Source: Acidobacteriota bacterium
Lineage (GTDB): Bacteria > Acidobacteriota > Terriglobia > Bryobacterales > Bryobacteraceae
Direction of reading: 5' to 3'
Assembly (NCBI GenBank): GCA_025352795.1
Contig: JANXSF010000026.1
Location: forward strand, 1-64,000
DNA length: 64,000 bases
The translations under genes and the position numbers were made by a program. A model generated the notes under the pieces. It was given only the letters and a program-made list of their open reading frames with translations, made no database searches and had not been told where the DNA came from. Below are positions 16,488-25,062 of the stretch, in pieces; position 1 is the first letter of the stretch, and each line of letters opens with the position of its first letter.

Positions 16488-16896
16488 ACGAGTTACCTTT
16501 AGTGCTAAAAGCACGGATAAAAGCGTGGCCGAATTACAGGCCGCGTTCATAAGGGGCTTTCTGGTACTGATAGCCGCAAAGGGTGCTGCTTCTACAGATT
16601 TTATTTACTTGAATGACATTGCGAACAACAAGGACCCCAAGAACGTCGTAGATGCAAATTTCAAAGCTATTTTGAGCGCACTAGATTCGGTCGCCTATGG
16701 AGCTTTGCACGGGATACTTGCCGAAGCCTACAGTCTCGATAAAAGTGGAGATTCCACATTGCTAACGAAAATTAAAGGTCAACTACAAATGTTGCACTTG
16801 GCAATTGCGAACTGCTTCGGCGGATTTGAGATAAGTGACGTTTGGGACGACAAGGTATGCCCCAATTTTACTGCATTGCAGTCTCTTGTTAAATAG
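16471..16896 (+). CDS. 141-residue protein of unknown family
   Basis: Starts at an ATG inside the kinase 3' end (17-base overlap), preceded by GGGGAG five bases upstream, so translation is well supported. No signal peptide, TM segment or motif is evident. The sequence is mixed helical (VAELQAAFIRGFLVLIAAKG, QLQMLHLAIANCFGGFEISD). I do not recognise it. Position suggests a kinase substrate or an adaptor of the sigma/kinase system. Confidence 0.6.
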   Translation: MTKNNERVTFSAKSTDKSVAELQAAFIRGFLVLIAAKGAASTDFIYLNDIANNKDPKNVVDANFKAILSALDSVAYGALHGILAEAYSLDKSGDSTLLTKIKGQLQMLHLAIANCFGGFEISDVWDDKVCPNFTALQSLVK

Positions 16897-16923
16897 CTTC
16901 TCCCGTCAAAGGTAGGCGCACGA

Positions 16924-18465
16924 ATGAAAACTAAAAGTGTTTCGTCAATCCCTTCATTTGGAATAACTGCTTCACTAGCGGTTATGCTTGGGTGCCCCCA
17001 AACCAAACCTTCTCAGGCGTGGGATGTACCTGCTCCAATGTCGCTACGAACTAGTGGTGAGAAGCTCAACTATTCGCCCCTTTCGAGCGAGACAGTTAAA
17101 GAGGCGGTCCGTCGGTTAGAGGCCAAAGAAAAGGATATCGAACGAGCAGCAACGCACTCATGGGCGCTATGGATGCTTCTCAACGAACCGCTCAACCAGG
17201 ACGGTTCGTTACCTAGCCATCATGGTGATTTCCCCAAATGGTTAACTTGGTGCACACAAGGGGATATTTTCCCTTCGGGCCCAAAACCATTTTGTATTGA
17301 AAAGGAAAAAAGTGGATTGCAGTCTCGCCCCGAGAATTACTGGAAAAGCTTGGTGTTTCGGCCTAAGTTCACTGACCAGGTTGATCAGGTTGGGCAGCTT
17401 AACGACTTGCTTACTACGCACGTGTCGCCAGTTTTGGCGGGAGATTTCCAGAACATGTTGACGAGCCTATCCAACGAAAGTAAGTGTGTCCAGCCGGTTC
17501 TGCTCAGTGGTCTTACTCAATGTCTTTCCCAGGTTACCAACAACAACAAGGAGCAGGCGAATGAATGGCTCTCGAAGGCAATTCGACCGGAAGCCATGGT
17601 TATCAAAGCTCAGTGGGCGCGGTTGCGGATTGATGATTCGCAATCCTCGAAATCGAACCTCACGGCCATCATTGGGATTTGGGAAGGAGCCGAAAGATCT
17701 TGGGGTCTGGATATTCTAAAGGCAGGGAAAGGTCGCCTCCGTTGGGATACTAAAATGAATGTAGAAATCCCAAACGAGGTCTTGAAAAACTCTCAATGCG
17801 GGAGCAGCCCAACTCAGAAGGCCAATCTCAAAACACAGGAACTCAAGATGAGTAGGAGTACTAATAGCATTGACGACTTCTTCTACATCCAATATTGCGA
17901 CAAGAAGTGGGATGGTTGGCCAGCCGACGCACAATTAGGTGATTTTTTTGTTCTTATCGGACTACACATCATCACCAATCTTCATCCTGACGGAGACTGG
18001 ACATGGTCCACTTTGTACTGGCATCCAGACGCTCCTAAAGACAAAAACGCTAAATTGGATGAATTGTCTGAACGTTCAAGACTGTTACAACACGCGCGTC
18101 CAGAAAATCTGACAACAGGTTGGCGTGCACACTACCGGCTTGATCTCCAGTATTCAAAACATGAACAGATCCCGCCGGATACTGCAGGCATTAAAGCAAT
18201 TAAATTGGCTAAAGAATCTGGTACTGACCTTCCTTGCCAGTTGAACGAAGTACCGCTCACGCCCCCGGTGGCCTTCAACCCATACATCGAAGGGCAACAG
18301 CAATGCGGTGGTTATTCCAATTGCATGTCCTGCCATTCCCATGCTGCCCAGAATGCAAATGGAAGTGCCCAACAGGGTGTTAATCGAAAGTTTAGGAATT
18401 CATCGGAATCGAAGAAGACACTTTTTACACATTTTTTGTGGGGCCTCGCAAACCAGCAAATCTAG
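16924..18465 (+). CDS. Putative lipoprotein with a C-terminal CxxCH heme motif
   Basis: A 513-residue exported protein. The lipobox is LAVMLGC with Cys24 as lipidation site. The mature part contains Trp-rich stretches (GLHIITNLHPDGDWTWSTLY) and several further Cys residues. A single CMSCH at 467-471, preceded by GGYSN, would bind one c-type heme near the C-terminus. Together these suggest a periplasmic, membrane-tethered cytochrome-like protein of unknown substrate. It lies 27 bases after the 141-residue protein and reads as the last gene of the sigma/kinase unit. The ribosome site is AAAGGTAGG. Confidence 0.6.
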   Translation: MKTKSVSSIPSFGITASLAVMLGCPQTKPSQAWDVPAPMSLRTSGEKLNYSPLSSETVKEAVRRLEAKEKDIERAATHSWALWMLLNEPLNQDGSLPSHHGDFPKWLTWCTQGDIFPSGPKPFCIEKEKSGLQSRPENYWKSLVFRPKFTDQVDQVGQLNDLLTTHVSPVLAGDFQNMLTSLSNESKCVQPVLLSGLTQCLSQVTNNNKEQANEWLSKAIRPEAMVIKAQWARLRIDDSQSSKSNLTAIIGIWEGAERSWGLDILKAGKGRLRWDTKMNVEIPNEVLKNSQCGSSPTQKANLKTQELKMSRSTNSIDDFFYIQYCDKKWDGWPADAQLGDFFVLIGLHIITNLHPDGDWTWSTLYWHPDAPKDKNAKLDELSERSRLLQHARPENLTTGWRAHYRLDLQYSKHEQIPPDTAGIKAIKLAKESGTDLPCQLNEVPLTPPVAFNPYIEGQQQCGGYSNCMSCHSHAAQNANGSAQQGVNRKFRNSSESKKTLFTHFLWGLANQQI

Positions 18466-18562
18466 GTTACCCCAATTGGTAAGAATGCCATCAGGTTCAT
18501 GGTCGATTCCTCTCTTCCTTCCTCACTATACATAACCGGAAAGGAGGACATTTTCTGTCAAT

Positions 18563-19447
18563 CTAACCGCGCAGCTCATGGAAAGCTTCCTCGATCTCGC
18601 GCTTCGCTGCATCGCCGATGGGGATCAGCGGCAACCTTGGCACGCCACCGTAGAATCCGTTCCAATCCATGGCGTACTTCAGTCCGGGGATCCCATACTT
18701 CACCGTCACCAATAATGCCGCCGGGGTGATGCGCTGTTGCCAATCTTCCGCTGCTTCTGCTTCACGACGTCGAAATGCTTCCCAGATCGTAATGCACGCA
18801 TACGGAGCTGCATTGGCGAAGGCCAGCACCGCACCCACAGCTCCCGCTTCCAGACACGGCCACAACGTTGGGGCACTGCCAGTCAGCACCTGGAACCCTG
18901 GCTTCACCTGCGCGATCATCGCCTTCAACTTGTCCAGATTACCGGAACTTTCTTTGATGGCGATCACGTTAGGATGTTCGCTGAGCCGCACCACTGCTTC
19001 AACGGAAATGTCCACTCCTGTGGTCTGTGGCCAGTTGTAGATCATCAGCGGAATCTTCGCTTGATCGGCCACCGCGCGAAAATAGAGCACCTGCGCTTCG
19101 GTATTGTTGATCAGATTTTTATAGTAGTGCGGCGTGCGCACCATGGCCAGTTTATAACCGATCTCCGCTGCCTTGTTGGTAAGTGCAATGGTCTCGCGGA
19201 CGCTTTCCACGCCAGTTCCAGCGATCAGTAATCGGTCCGGCGCGGCCGCTTCGGCAACCCAACCCCACAGCGTGTACTTTTCCTCAGCGGTCAGGTGAAC
19301 GCTTTCGCCAGTGGAGCCGCAAACACAATATCCGGCAAGGCCACTGCGGTTCAGCTTGTTGATATTGTGGAAGACTTTGACTTTGTACAGCTCGCCTTCG
19401 TGATTGAAGGGAGTGGCGATGGGTGGGTAAATGCCTTGAAGTTTCAT
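18563..19447 (-). CDS. DapA/NAL-family lyase (dihydrodipicolinate synthase-like)
   Basis: A 294-residue TIM-barrel enzyme of the DapA/N-acetylneuraminate lyase superfamily. Visible are PPIATPF near the start, the CGSTGES loop at about 43-49, the catalytic Tyr in IYNWPQTTG and the Schiff-base Lys in VIAIKESSGN. The family cleaves or forms 2-oxo acids through a lysine imine. Whether this one is a true DapA or acts on a sugar-derived or 4-hydroxy-2-oxoglutarate-type substrate cannot be told from the sequence. I take the ATG at 19445-19447 instead of a TTG 27 bases upstream because PPIATPF then falls at the usual position. It is 50 bases downstream of the ATP synthase c gene. Confidence 0.8.
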   Translation of the reverse strand: MKLQGIYPPIATPFNHEGELYKVKVFHNINKLNRSGLAGYCVCGSTGESVHLTAEEKYTLWGWVAEAAAPDRLLIAGTGVESVRETIALTNKAAEIGYKLAMVRTPHYYKNLINNTEAQVLYFRAVADQAKIPLMIYNWPQTTGVDISVEAVVRLSEHPNVIAIKESSGNLDKLKAMIAQVKPGFQVLTGSAPTLWPCLEAGAVGAVLAFANAAPYACITIWEAFRRREAEAAEDWQQRITPAALLVTVKYGIPGLKYAMDWNGFYGGVPRLPLIPIGDAAKREIEEAFHELRG

Positions 19448-19496
19448 TTTGTACAAGGGGGACGGGCGAACCAATCCCCCTCTATAAAAGATAAAG

Positions 19497-19799
19497 CTAC
19501 TTGATGATGAAGGTCAGAACGAACGTATACAGCGCCATCGATTCAATCAGCACCAGGCCGAGCAAAGCGATGAAGCGGATGCCATCGGATGCGCCGGGGT
19601 TGCGAGCCAATGCTTCAGTAGCACCGGCAACAGCCTTACCCTGAGCCAAACCACAAAGGCCGGAAGCAATGGCCATTGCGATAAGGGCGGCGGGTGCCGC
19701 ATAGTTGGTAGCGCCGACGGCGTGAGTGGCATCTTGGGCCATCATTGGGCTGGCAAAAAAGATTGCCAACAGGATTGCGAACAAGCGAAAGTTTTTCAT
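19497..19799 (-). CDS. atpE: F0F1 ATP synthase subunit c, with signal-peptide-like N-terminus
   Basis: A 100-residue c subunit. Residues 1-22 look like a cleavable signal peptide (LLAIFFASPMMAQD); helix 1 is about 33-62 and helix 2 about 73-99. The ion-binding Glu is E86 in GLVLIESMALY. Gln53, Glu86, Ser87 and Tyr91 have exactly the spacing of Gln32, Glu65, Ser66 and Tyr70 of the Ilyobacter tartaricus sodium-binding c ring. Val63 is replaced by Leu84 and Thr67 by Met88. AGGAGA lies about ten bases before the ATG. It is the most downstream ATP synthase gene here, after subunit a. Confidence 0.9.
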   Translation of the reverse strand: MKNFRLFAILLAIFFASPMMAQDATHAVGATNYAAPAALIAMAIASGLCGLAQGKAVAGATEALARNPGASDGIRFIALLGLVLIESMALYTFVLTFIIK

Positions 19800-19900
19800 T
19801 TTTAAGTTTCTCCTAGCTAAGTAAAATCGCCATCAGGAGGTGTTTCCCGTCAAACTCGTGCAGCCGGGCTCACACTGAACAGCGTATAATGCCGAATGCG

Positions 19901-20653
19901 TTATTCGTGATTTTGGGCAACAGCGCCGCCCAGGTAAATCATCGTCATCAACGCGAAAATATATGCCTGCAGAAAGGATACAAACACGTGCAGGCCCATG
20001 AATATTACGGGAAATCCGATAAAAGTAAGACCAAGGAACACCAGCGTCACCTGTTCACCGGCAAACATGTTGGCGAACAAACGGATGGTCAGCGACGCGG
20101 GTCGTGCCAAGTGGCTGATGATTTCAATAGGCAGCATCAACGGGGCCAGCCACCACACTGGGCCGCAGAAGTGGAGCAGGTATTTCCCAATCCCTTGAAT
20201 TTTGGCGCCCATAAAATTGTAGTAAAGGAACGACGCGATGGCTAAACCAGCAGGCACATAAGGGAACATGGTGGGCGATTCCAGCGTCGGTATAATTCCC
20301 AGCAAATTGCAGAACAGCACAAAGAAAAACATGCTGCCCACGTAAGGGACAAAGCGCGAACTGCCATGGCCGATGTTATCGTGCGCCTGATGATGCAGAA
20401 AGTTATAAGCCGCTTCAAAAATGTGTTGCATCTTGCCCGGCTTATCCATGGAAAGCTTCGGCTGCAAAATGGCGAAGGTCAAAATTATGATGATGGCCAC
20501 CAGGATCTGCATCACAATGAATGTTTCCCACGGACGCGCTTGCGCGGCATACTGTCTGCCGAAAATCGGGAGGACGGTGCTAAGGATTGTGTTGCCCAAA
20601 CCAGCCAAGTGGTCGTTGAACAGGGCTGTCAGCCAGGGTTCATGTTCTTGCAT
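19901..20653 (-). CDS. atpB: F0F1 ATP synthase subunit a
   Basis: A 250-residue membrane stator subunit that forms the ion half-channels beside the c ring. The conserved core is SHLARPASLTIRLFANMFAG near residue 190, which includes the essential arginine in LTIRLFANM. The final helices are in GLHVFVSFLQAYIFALMTMI. Five to six TM helices are visible. Its start overlaps the end of the subunit I-like gene by 14 bases, and the c gene follows after about 100 bases. The b, delta, alpha, gamma, beta and epsilon genes are not in this window, so the ATP synthase genes are split. Confidence 0.92.
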   Translation of the reverse strand: MQEHEPWLTALFNDHLAGLGNTILSTVLPIFGRQYAAQARPWETFIVMQILVAIIIILTFAILQPKLSMDKPGKMQHIFEAAYNFLHHQAHDNIGHGSSRFVPYVGSMFFFVLFCNLLGIIPTLESPTMFPYVPAGLAIASFLYYNFMGAKIQGIGKYLLHFCGPVWWLAPLMLPIEIISHLARPASLTIRLFANMFAGEQVTLVFLGLTFIGFPVIFMGLHVFVSFLQAYIFALMTMIYLGGAVAQNHE

Positions 20654-21041
20654 AAATGATTTCGTAGAGGATTACAGCGATGACTGCCGCCAAGGGCATA
20701 AAAAGCCCGGCGAAAAGTGCACCAACATTAATTCCGTTTCCCTTAACTATAGCAAACCCAAGCCCTCCAAGCAGCATGAGACCCCCCATTAACAGGAATC
20801 CAGTGCGATTCGCAGGTTGCCTGGTGCCCGGCCCCAGTGCATTTACCACGCGATGCAGAATGTGAAAATTAAACCATCCGGCAAGGGCTCCAATAGCCAC
20901 TCCCAGTCCATTTCGCCACCCGTATCCGATGAAAGCGCCAACGGTTCCAAGCAGTCCGAAGATAGGTACAAACAGTTGCAGACGTCGCATGGCCGCCTGG
21001 TAAGGGGCTGCGTTCAGAGGAGGTTTGTTACGTTCCACCAT
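20640..21041 (-). CDS. ATP synthase subunit I-like membrane protein
   Basis: A 133-residue protein with four TM helices (FVPIFGLLGTVGAFIGYGW, GLGVAIGALAGWFNFHIL, FLLMGGLMLLGGLGFAIV, LFAGLFMPLAAVIAVILYEI). This is the layout of AtpI-type proteins that assist c-ring assembly or ion supply. I place the start at the ATG at 21039-21041; the upstream alternative would overlap the AtpZ-like gene by about 80 bases. It lies between atpZ and atpB, as in other split F0 operons. Confidence 0.75.
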   Translation of the reverse strand: MVERNKPPLNAAPYQAAMRRLQLFVPIFGLLGTVGAFIGYGWRNGLGVAIGALAGWFNFHILHRVVNALGPGTRQPANRTGFLLMGGLMLLGGLGFAIVKGNGINVGALFAGLFMPLAAVIAVILYEIIYART

Positions 21042-21261
21042 TCCCTTTACCCACGCTCGATTTTTGAATTTCGCGGAGAAGGCTGACAATGCCCGCCGCC
21101 GCACCAAGAATCAGAAAGATGACCGTGAAGTAAGTGGTGCCCCGCCAATTATCCAGGTAGTTGCCAATGACATAGCCGATGATCACGCTGATGGGGAGCA
21201 GTGCGGCAAGACCCATCACTTCGCCGAACTGTTGGGATGGAGTTTGTTTAGGCTTTGGCAT
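21028..21261 (-). CDS. AtpZ/AtpI-family two-TM protein
   Basis: A 77-residue protein with two TM helices. The family pattern GYVIGNYLDNWRGTTYFTVI leads into FLILGAAAGIVSLLREI. AtpZ-type proteins are encoded at the head of atp operons and have been linked to ion transport for the ATP synthase. It starts immediately after the dnaE stop codon (no gap) and overlaps the next gene by 14 bases, so it may be co-transcribed with dnaE. Confidence 0.8.
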   Translation of the reverse strand: MPKPKQTPSQQFGEVMGLAALLPISVIIGYVIGNYLDNWRGTTYFTVIFLILGAAAGIVSLLREIQKSSVGKGNGGT

Positions 21262-24200
21262 TTACATAGACATAACTTCTAAACTATCCGGACCACAAAT
21301 TCGCTCCAACTCTGCCTTAAACTGCTTATCGGCGCGCACCTTCAGATGCAAATCCATCAACATCGAAAAGTCTCGTGACTTGTCGATCCGCAACCGCACT
21401 TCAGCCCCGCCTGGCTTGCGGCCAAACAGTTCCGCCAGCTTGGGGGCAATTGTCTCATCTTCCCCGCCCGCTCCGTTCACCCGAACTCGAATCGAAATCA
21501 TGCTCGGCAAATTCACTCGGGCATTTTCCAGCGCGATCACATCTTTGATGCTGATCTTCGATGCTGCACCTTCTTCCGGCATCACCACGCCGCGCACCAG
21601 CATTGCCTTATCTTCAAACAAACCGCCCATCACCGATTCAAACGAGGATGCGAACACCATGGCTTCCAGTGCCCCTTTGTGATCTTCGAGTAACATGGAC
21701 GCCCATAACTTACCGTCCTTGTTCCTGCGACGATTGATCCCCGTCAGAATGCAGCACATGGCCACTTCCGCGCCTTTTACCAGACCTTCCAGTTGGTCCG
21801 TCTCATGCGTGCGTAACTCCAGCACCTTATCCATATACTGGTCTAACGGATGTCCGGTAACATAGAATCCAATCATTTCTTTCTCGCCGCCTAACATCTC
21901 AAACGACGTCCAATCGGCCACCTCTGGCAGCTTTTCAGGAGTTTGCAATTCTGCCGCGAATAAATCGCCGAACAGGCCTGTCTGGCCGCTTTCACGATCT
22001 TTCTGTGCCCGCGTGCCGTGCTCAATCGCCCTGTCCAGAATGGCCCATTGCTGTGCTCGATTCCCATCCAGTGCATCCATCGCCCCAGCCTTGATCAGGC
22101 TTTCAATGGCTCGCTTGTTCAATGCCGACAAACTTACTTTGTCGCAAAACTCAAAGAGCGAAGTGAACTTACTAACAGCATTACGAGCCTTGATAATTGC
22201 TTCCACCGCACCTTGCCCTAAGTTCTTGATCGCCCCCAGTCCAAAGCGGATGGACGGGCCATCGGGTGTGAAGTTGAAATCGGAAGAATTCACGTCGGGC
22301 GGTTGTACTTTAATACCCATGTCGCGGCACTCGTTAATGTACTTCACCACCTTCGCCGTGTTGCCAGTTTCCGACGTCAACAACGCCGACATAAATTCCA
22401 CGGGGTAGTGCGCTTTCAGATAGGCCGTAACATAGGCCATGTAAGCATAGGCCGCCGAGTGCGACTTATTAAATCCGTAACCAGCGAACTGCGCCATTAA
22501 GTCAAAGATCTTCTCCGCTTTCTTCGGATTGTGACCTTTCTTTACGGCGCCTTCAAGAAACCTGACTTTCTGCCGCTCCATTTCCTCGGCACTCTTCTTG
22601 CCCATGGCACGACGCAGAATATCAGCATCGCCCAGCGAATAACCGGCCAGCACGTTTGAGATCTGCATCACTTGTTCCTGATACACAATCACGCCATACG
22701 TTTCGTTCAGCAGCGGTTCTAATTCAGGAAGATCGTAAGCAATGGCTTTCTTGCCTAACTTACGCGCAATAAAATCGTCAATCATACCGCCTTGAATTGG
22801 ACCAGGCCGATACAACGCATTCAACGCGCATAAATCTTCTATGCGTTCCGGCTGATAGCGACGCAGAATGTCGCGCATGCCAGAGGATTCAAACTGGAAT
22901 ACACCGGAGGTAAAACCTTTGCTGAAGATCTCGTAAGTCTTCGCGTCATCCAGCGGAAAATCCTCAATCTGGAACAGCTCGCCAGTAGTTTTCTGAATCA
23001 GCTTCAATGCATCGGCGACAATGGAAAGTGTAGTTAAACCCAGAAAATCGAACTTCAACAGGGCCAGCTTATCCAGCCCGTTCATATCGTACTGGGTTAC
23101 AATTTCGTCCTTGTTCGTCTTGTACAAGGGGACAATTTCACGCAGCGGTTGCGGGGATATCACCACGCCAGCGGCATGCACCGACGCATTGCGAGACATG
23201 CCTTCCAACTTCAATGCAACATTCAATACTTCACGCACGCGAGGGTCCCGCTTGGCTTCCGATTCAAAGCCTGGCTCCTGTGCAAACGCATCTTTCAGCT
23301 TAATGTTTAAGGTGGGCGGAACCAGCTTGGTCAGCTTATCCACTTCGGCAAAAGTCATGTCCAGCACACGACCCACATCCTTCAACGCAGCTTTGGAACT
23401 GAGCGTTCCAAACGTGATGATCTGCGCCACCTGCTCACGCCCGTATTTTTCCGTGACGTACTGAATCACTTCCCCACGGCCGCGCGGGCAAAAATCCGTA
23501 TCCACGTCGGGCATGCTGATACGTTCAGGGTTCAGGAAGCGCTCAAACAGCAGCCCATACTGCAATGGATCAATATCTGTGATCTCCATGGCGTAGCTCA
23601 CAAGCGAACCCGCCGCCGATCCACGGCCCGGACCCACTGGAATACTACGCGATTTCGCAAAGCGGATGAAGTCCCAAACGATCAGGAAGTAGCCAGAAAA
23701 CTTCATCTTCTGAATCATCTGGATTTCACGATCCAGCCGTTCCGCATAAGCCCCTAACGGTTCCCGCAACGCACCCCTGGCGGCCATCGCCTCCAAGCGC
23801 GGACGACGCTTTTCAAACCCTTGCCGACAAGCGTATTCAAAGTACGAATCAATGTTATGTTCCGCTGGAACATCAAAGCGAGGGAACGGGTCCTTCACTT
23901 TTTCCATCTTCACCTGGCAGCGCTGGGCAATGTCCCAGGTGGAATCCAGCGCCTGCGGATAATCACCGAAAATCGCTTCCATCTCCTTCCGGGTTTTCAT
24001 GTAGAATTCCGGCTGATCAAATCGCATGCGGTTGGCGTCGGTGATGGTTTTGCCGGTGGAAATGCACATCAACACTTCATGGGCGCGGGCATCGTCTTTG
24101 CGCAGATAGTGGGCGTCGTTAGTAGCCACCAGCGGCACGCCCATTTCATTGGCCAGCCGATTCACCAACGGCACCAGCCGCTTATCCTGCTCCATGCCAT

Positions 24201-24732
24201 GATCCTGAATTTCCAGGAAGAAATTGTCTTTGCCGTAGATGTCACGATACTGGTAGGCCAGTTCCTGACCCTTCTTATACTTGTCAGCCAGCAGCGCTTC
24301 GTTAACGTCGCCTCGCAGGCAGGCGGACATTGCGATGAGGCCTTTTGAGTATTGGGCGAGCAGATCTTTATCCACTCGCGGCTTGTAATAAAACCCTTCC
24401 AGGTAACCAGTGGAAACCAGCTTCAGCAGGTTTTTATACCCTTCCTGATTTTCAGCCAACAGAACTAAATGGTTGTAACGGTCGGAATCATCGCGCGTCT
24501 TATGCGATTTGGAATTGACGTAAACTTCGCAACCAATCACCGGATGCACACCCTTGGCTTTGGCAGTATTGTAGAACTCCACTGCGCCGAACAGGTTGCC
24601 ATGGTCGGTCATGGCCACGGCGGGCATCTTCTGTTCCACCGCCAAATCCATCAGTTGAGAGATTTCGCAAGCGCCGTCAAGCAGGGAATAATCGGTGTGA
24701 CAATGCAGGTGGACGAAAGGTGCGTCGGACAT
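21262..24732 (-). CDS. dnaE: DNA polymerase III alpha subunit
   Basis: The replicative polymerase, 1156 residues from the ATG at 24730-24732. This start gives the canonical FVHLHCHTDYSLLDGA within the first 20 residues; an upstream alternative adds 25 non-conserved residues. Domains in order: PHP (about 5-280), palm with the catalytic pair in PDVDTDFCPRGR (D411 and D413) and the third Asp in LLKFDFLG, tandem helix-hairpin-helix, OB fold (GAEVAMCCILTGINRRRNKD) and a C-terminal tau-binding region. Length matches DnaE1. No proofreading exonuclease domain is present, so the enzyme would rely on DnaQ or its PHP domain. Confidence 0.95.
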   Translation of the reverse strand: MSDAPFVHLHCHTDYSLLDGACEISQLMDLAVEQKMPAVAMTDHGNLFGAVEFYNTAKAKGVHPVIGCEVYVNSKSHKTRDDSDRYNHLVLLAENQEGYKNLLKLVSTGYLEGFYYKPRVDKDLLAQYSKGLIAMSACLRGDVNEALLADKYKKGQELAYQYRDIYGKDNFFLEIQDHGMEQDKRLVPLVNRLANEMGVPLVATNDAHYLRKDDARAHEVLMCISTGKTITDANRMRFDQPEFYMKTRKEMEAIFGDYPQALDSTWDIAQRCQVKMEKVKDPFPRFDVPAEHNIDSYFEYACRQGFEKRRPRLEAMAARGALREPLGAYAERLDREIQMIQKMKFSGYFLIVWDFIRFAKSRSIPVGPGRGSAAGSLVSYAMEITDIDPLQYGLLFERFLNPERISMPDVDTDFCPRGRGEVIQYVTEKYGREQVAQIITFGTLSSKAALKDVGRVLDMTFAEVDKLTKLVPPTLNIKLKDAFAQEPGFESEAKRDPRVREVLNVALKLEGMSRNASVHAAGVVISPQPLREIVPLYKTNKDEIVTQYDMNGLDKLALLKFDFLGLTTLSIVADALKLIQKTTGELFQIEDFPLDDAKTYEIFSKGFTSGVFQFESSGMRDILRRYQPERIEDLCALNALYRPGPIQGGMIDDFIARKLGKKAIAYDLPELEPLLNETYGVIVYQEQVMQISNVLAGYSLGDADILRRAMGKKSAEEMERQKVRFLEGAVKKGHNPKKAEKIFDLMAQFAGYGFNKSHSAAYAYMAYVTAYLKAHYPVEFMSALLTSETGNTAKVVKYINECRDMGIKVQPPDVNSSDFNFTPDGPSIRFGLGAIKNLGQGAVEAIIKARNAVSKFTSLFEFCDKVSLSALNKRAIESLIKAGAMDALDGNRAQQWAILDRAIEHGTRAQKDRESGQTGLFGDLFAAELQTPEKLPEVADWTSFEMLGGEKEMIGFYVTGHPLDQYMDKVLELRTHETDQLEGLVKGAEVAMCCILTGINRRRNKDGKLWASMLLEDHKGALEAMVFASSFESVMGGLFEDKAMLVRGVVMPEEGAASKISIKDVIALENARVNLPSMISIRVRVNGAGGEDETIAPKLAELFGRKPGGAEVRLRIDKSRDFSMLMDLHLKVRADKQFKAELERICGPDSLEVMSM

Positions 24733-24817
24733 GGCTGGAAATCCAATTATAAGTCTTTGAGCGAACTGAGGGCGAAGCTTTGGTGCGATCTTTAATTCAC
24801 GATACAATGTGGGGGCA

Positions 24818-25039
24818 ATGGCAGAAGTTACACTTTCCCTTAGGAATCAGGTTGTGATCCCAAAAGAAGCTTGGGAACCTTTGTGTTTGAAACCTGGCGA
24901 TAAGTTGTTGGTAGTTGTGAGTGGGGAAAAAGTGATCGTTCTGCAAAAGCCGAAATCCTATCGTTCGGCGATTCAAGGTTTGGGCCGTGACGACTATCCC
25001 AACGATTACTTGAATAAGGAACGGCAGAGTTGGGATTAA
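24818..25039 (+). CDS. AbrB/MazE-type DNA-binding protein
   Basis: A 73-residue swapped-hairpin AbrB protein (VTLSLRNQVVIPKEAWEPLC, KPGDKLLVVVSGEKVIVL). The C-terminal tail (SAIQGLGRDDYPNDYLNKER) resembles that of VapB-like antitoxins. The start is the ATG at 24818 with GGGGG just before it; a GTG nine bases upstream is possible. It is divergent from dnaE. The next gene, 23 bases downstream, is not a PIN toxin but the CNF1/BLF1-like protein, so this is either an orphan regulator or an unusual antitoxin. Confidence 0.75.
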   Translation: MAEVTLSLRNQVVIPKEAWEPLCLKPGDKLLVVVSGEKVIVLQKPKSYRSAIQGLGRDDYPNDYLNKERQSWD

Positions 25040-25062
25040 CGTTTTAAAAGGAATTTGCCAAT

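Noticed and set aside
18540-18547. Strong Shine-Dalgarno-like AAAGGAGG on the plus strand
   Set aside because: No start codon or open frame follows at a usable distance; the minus-strand DapA-family gene begins its end just beyond. Probably chance or a relic.
24733-24807. N-terminal extension of dnaE by 25 residues
   Set aside because: The conserved PHP start HLHCHTDYSLLDG is at its normal position from the ATG at 24730-24732; the extension is not conserved in character.
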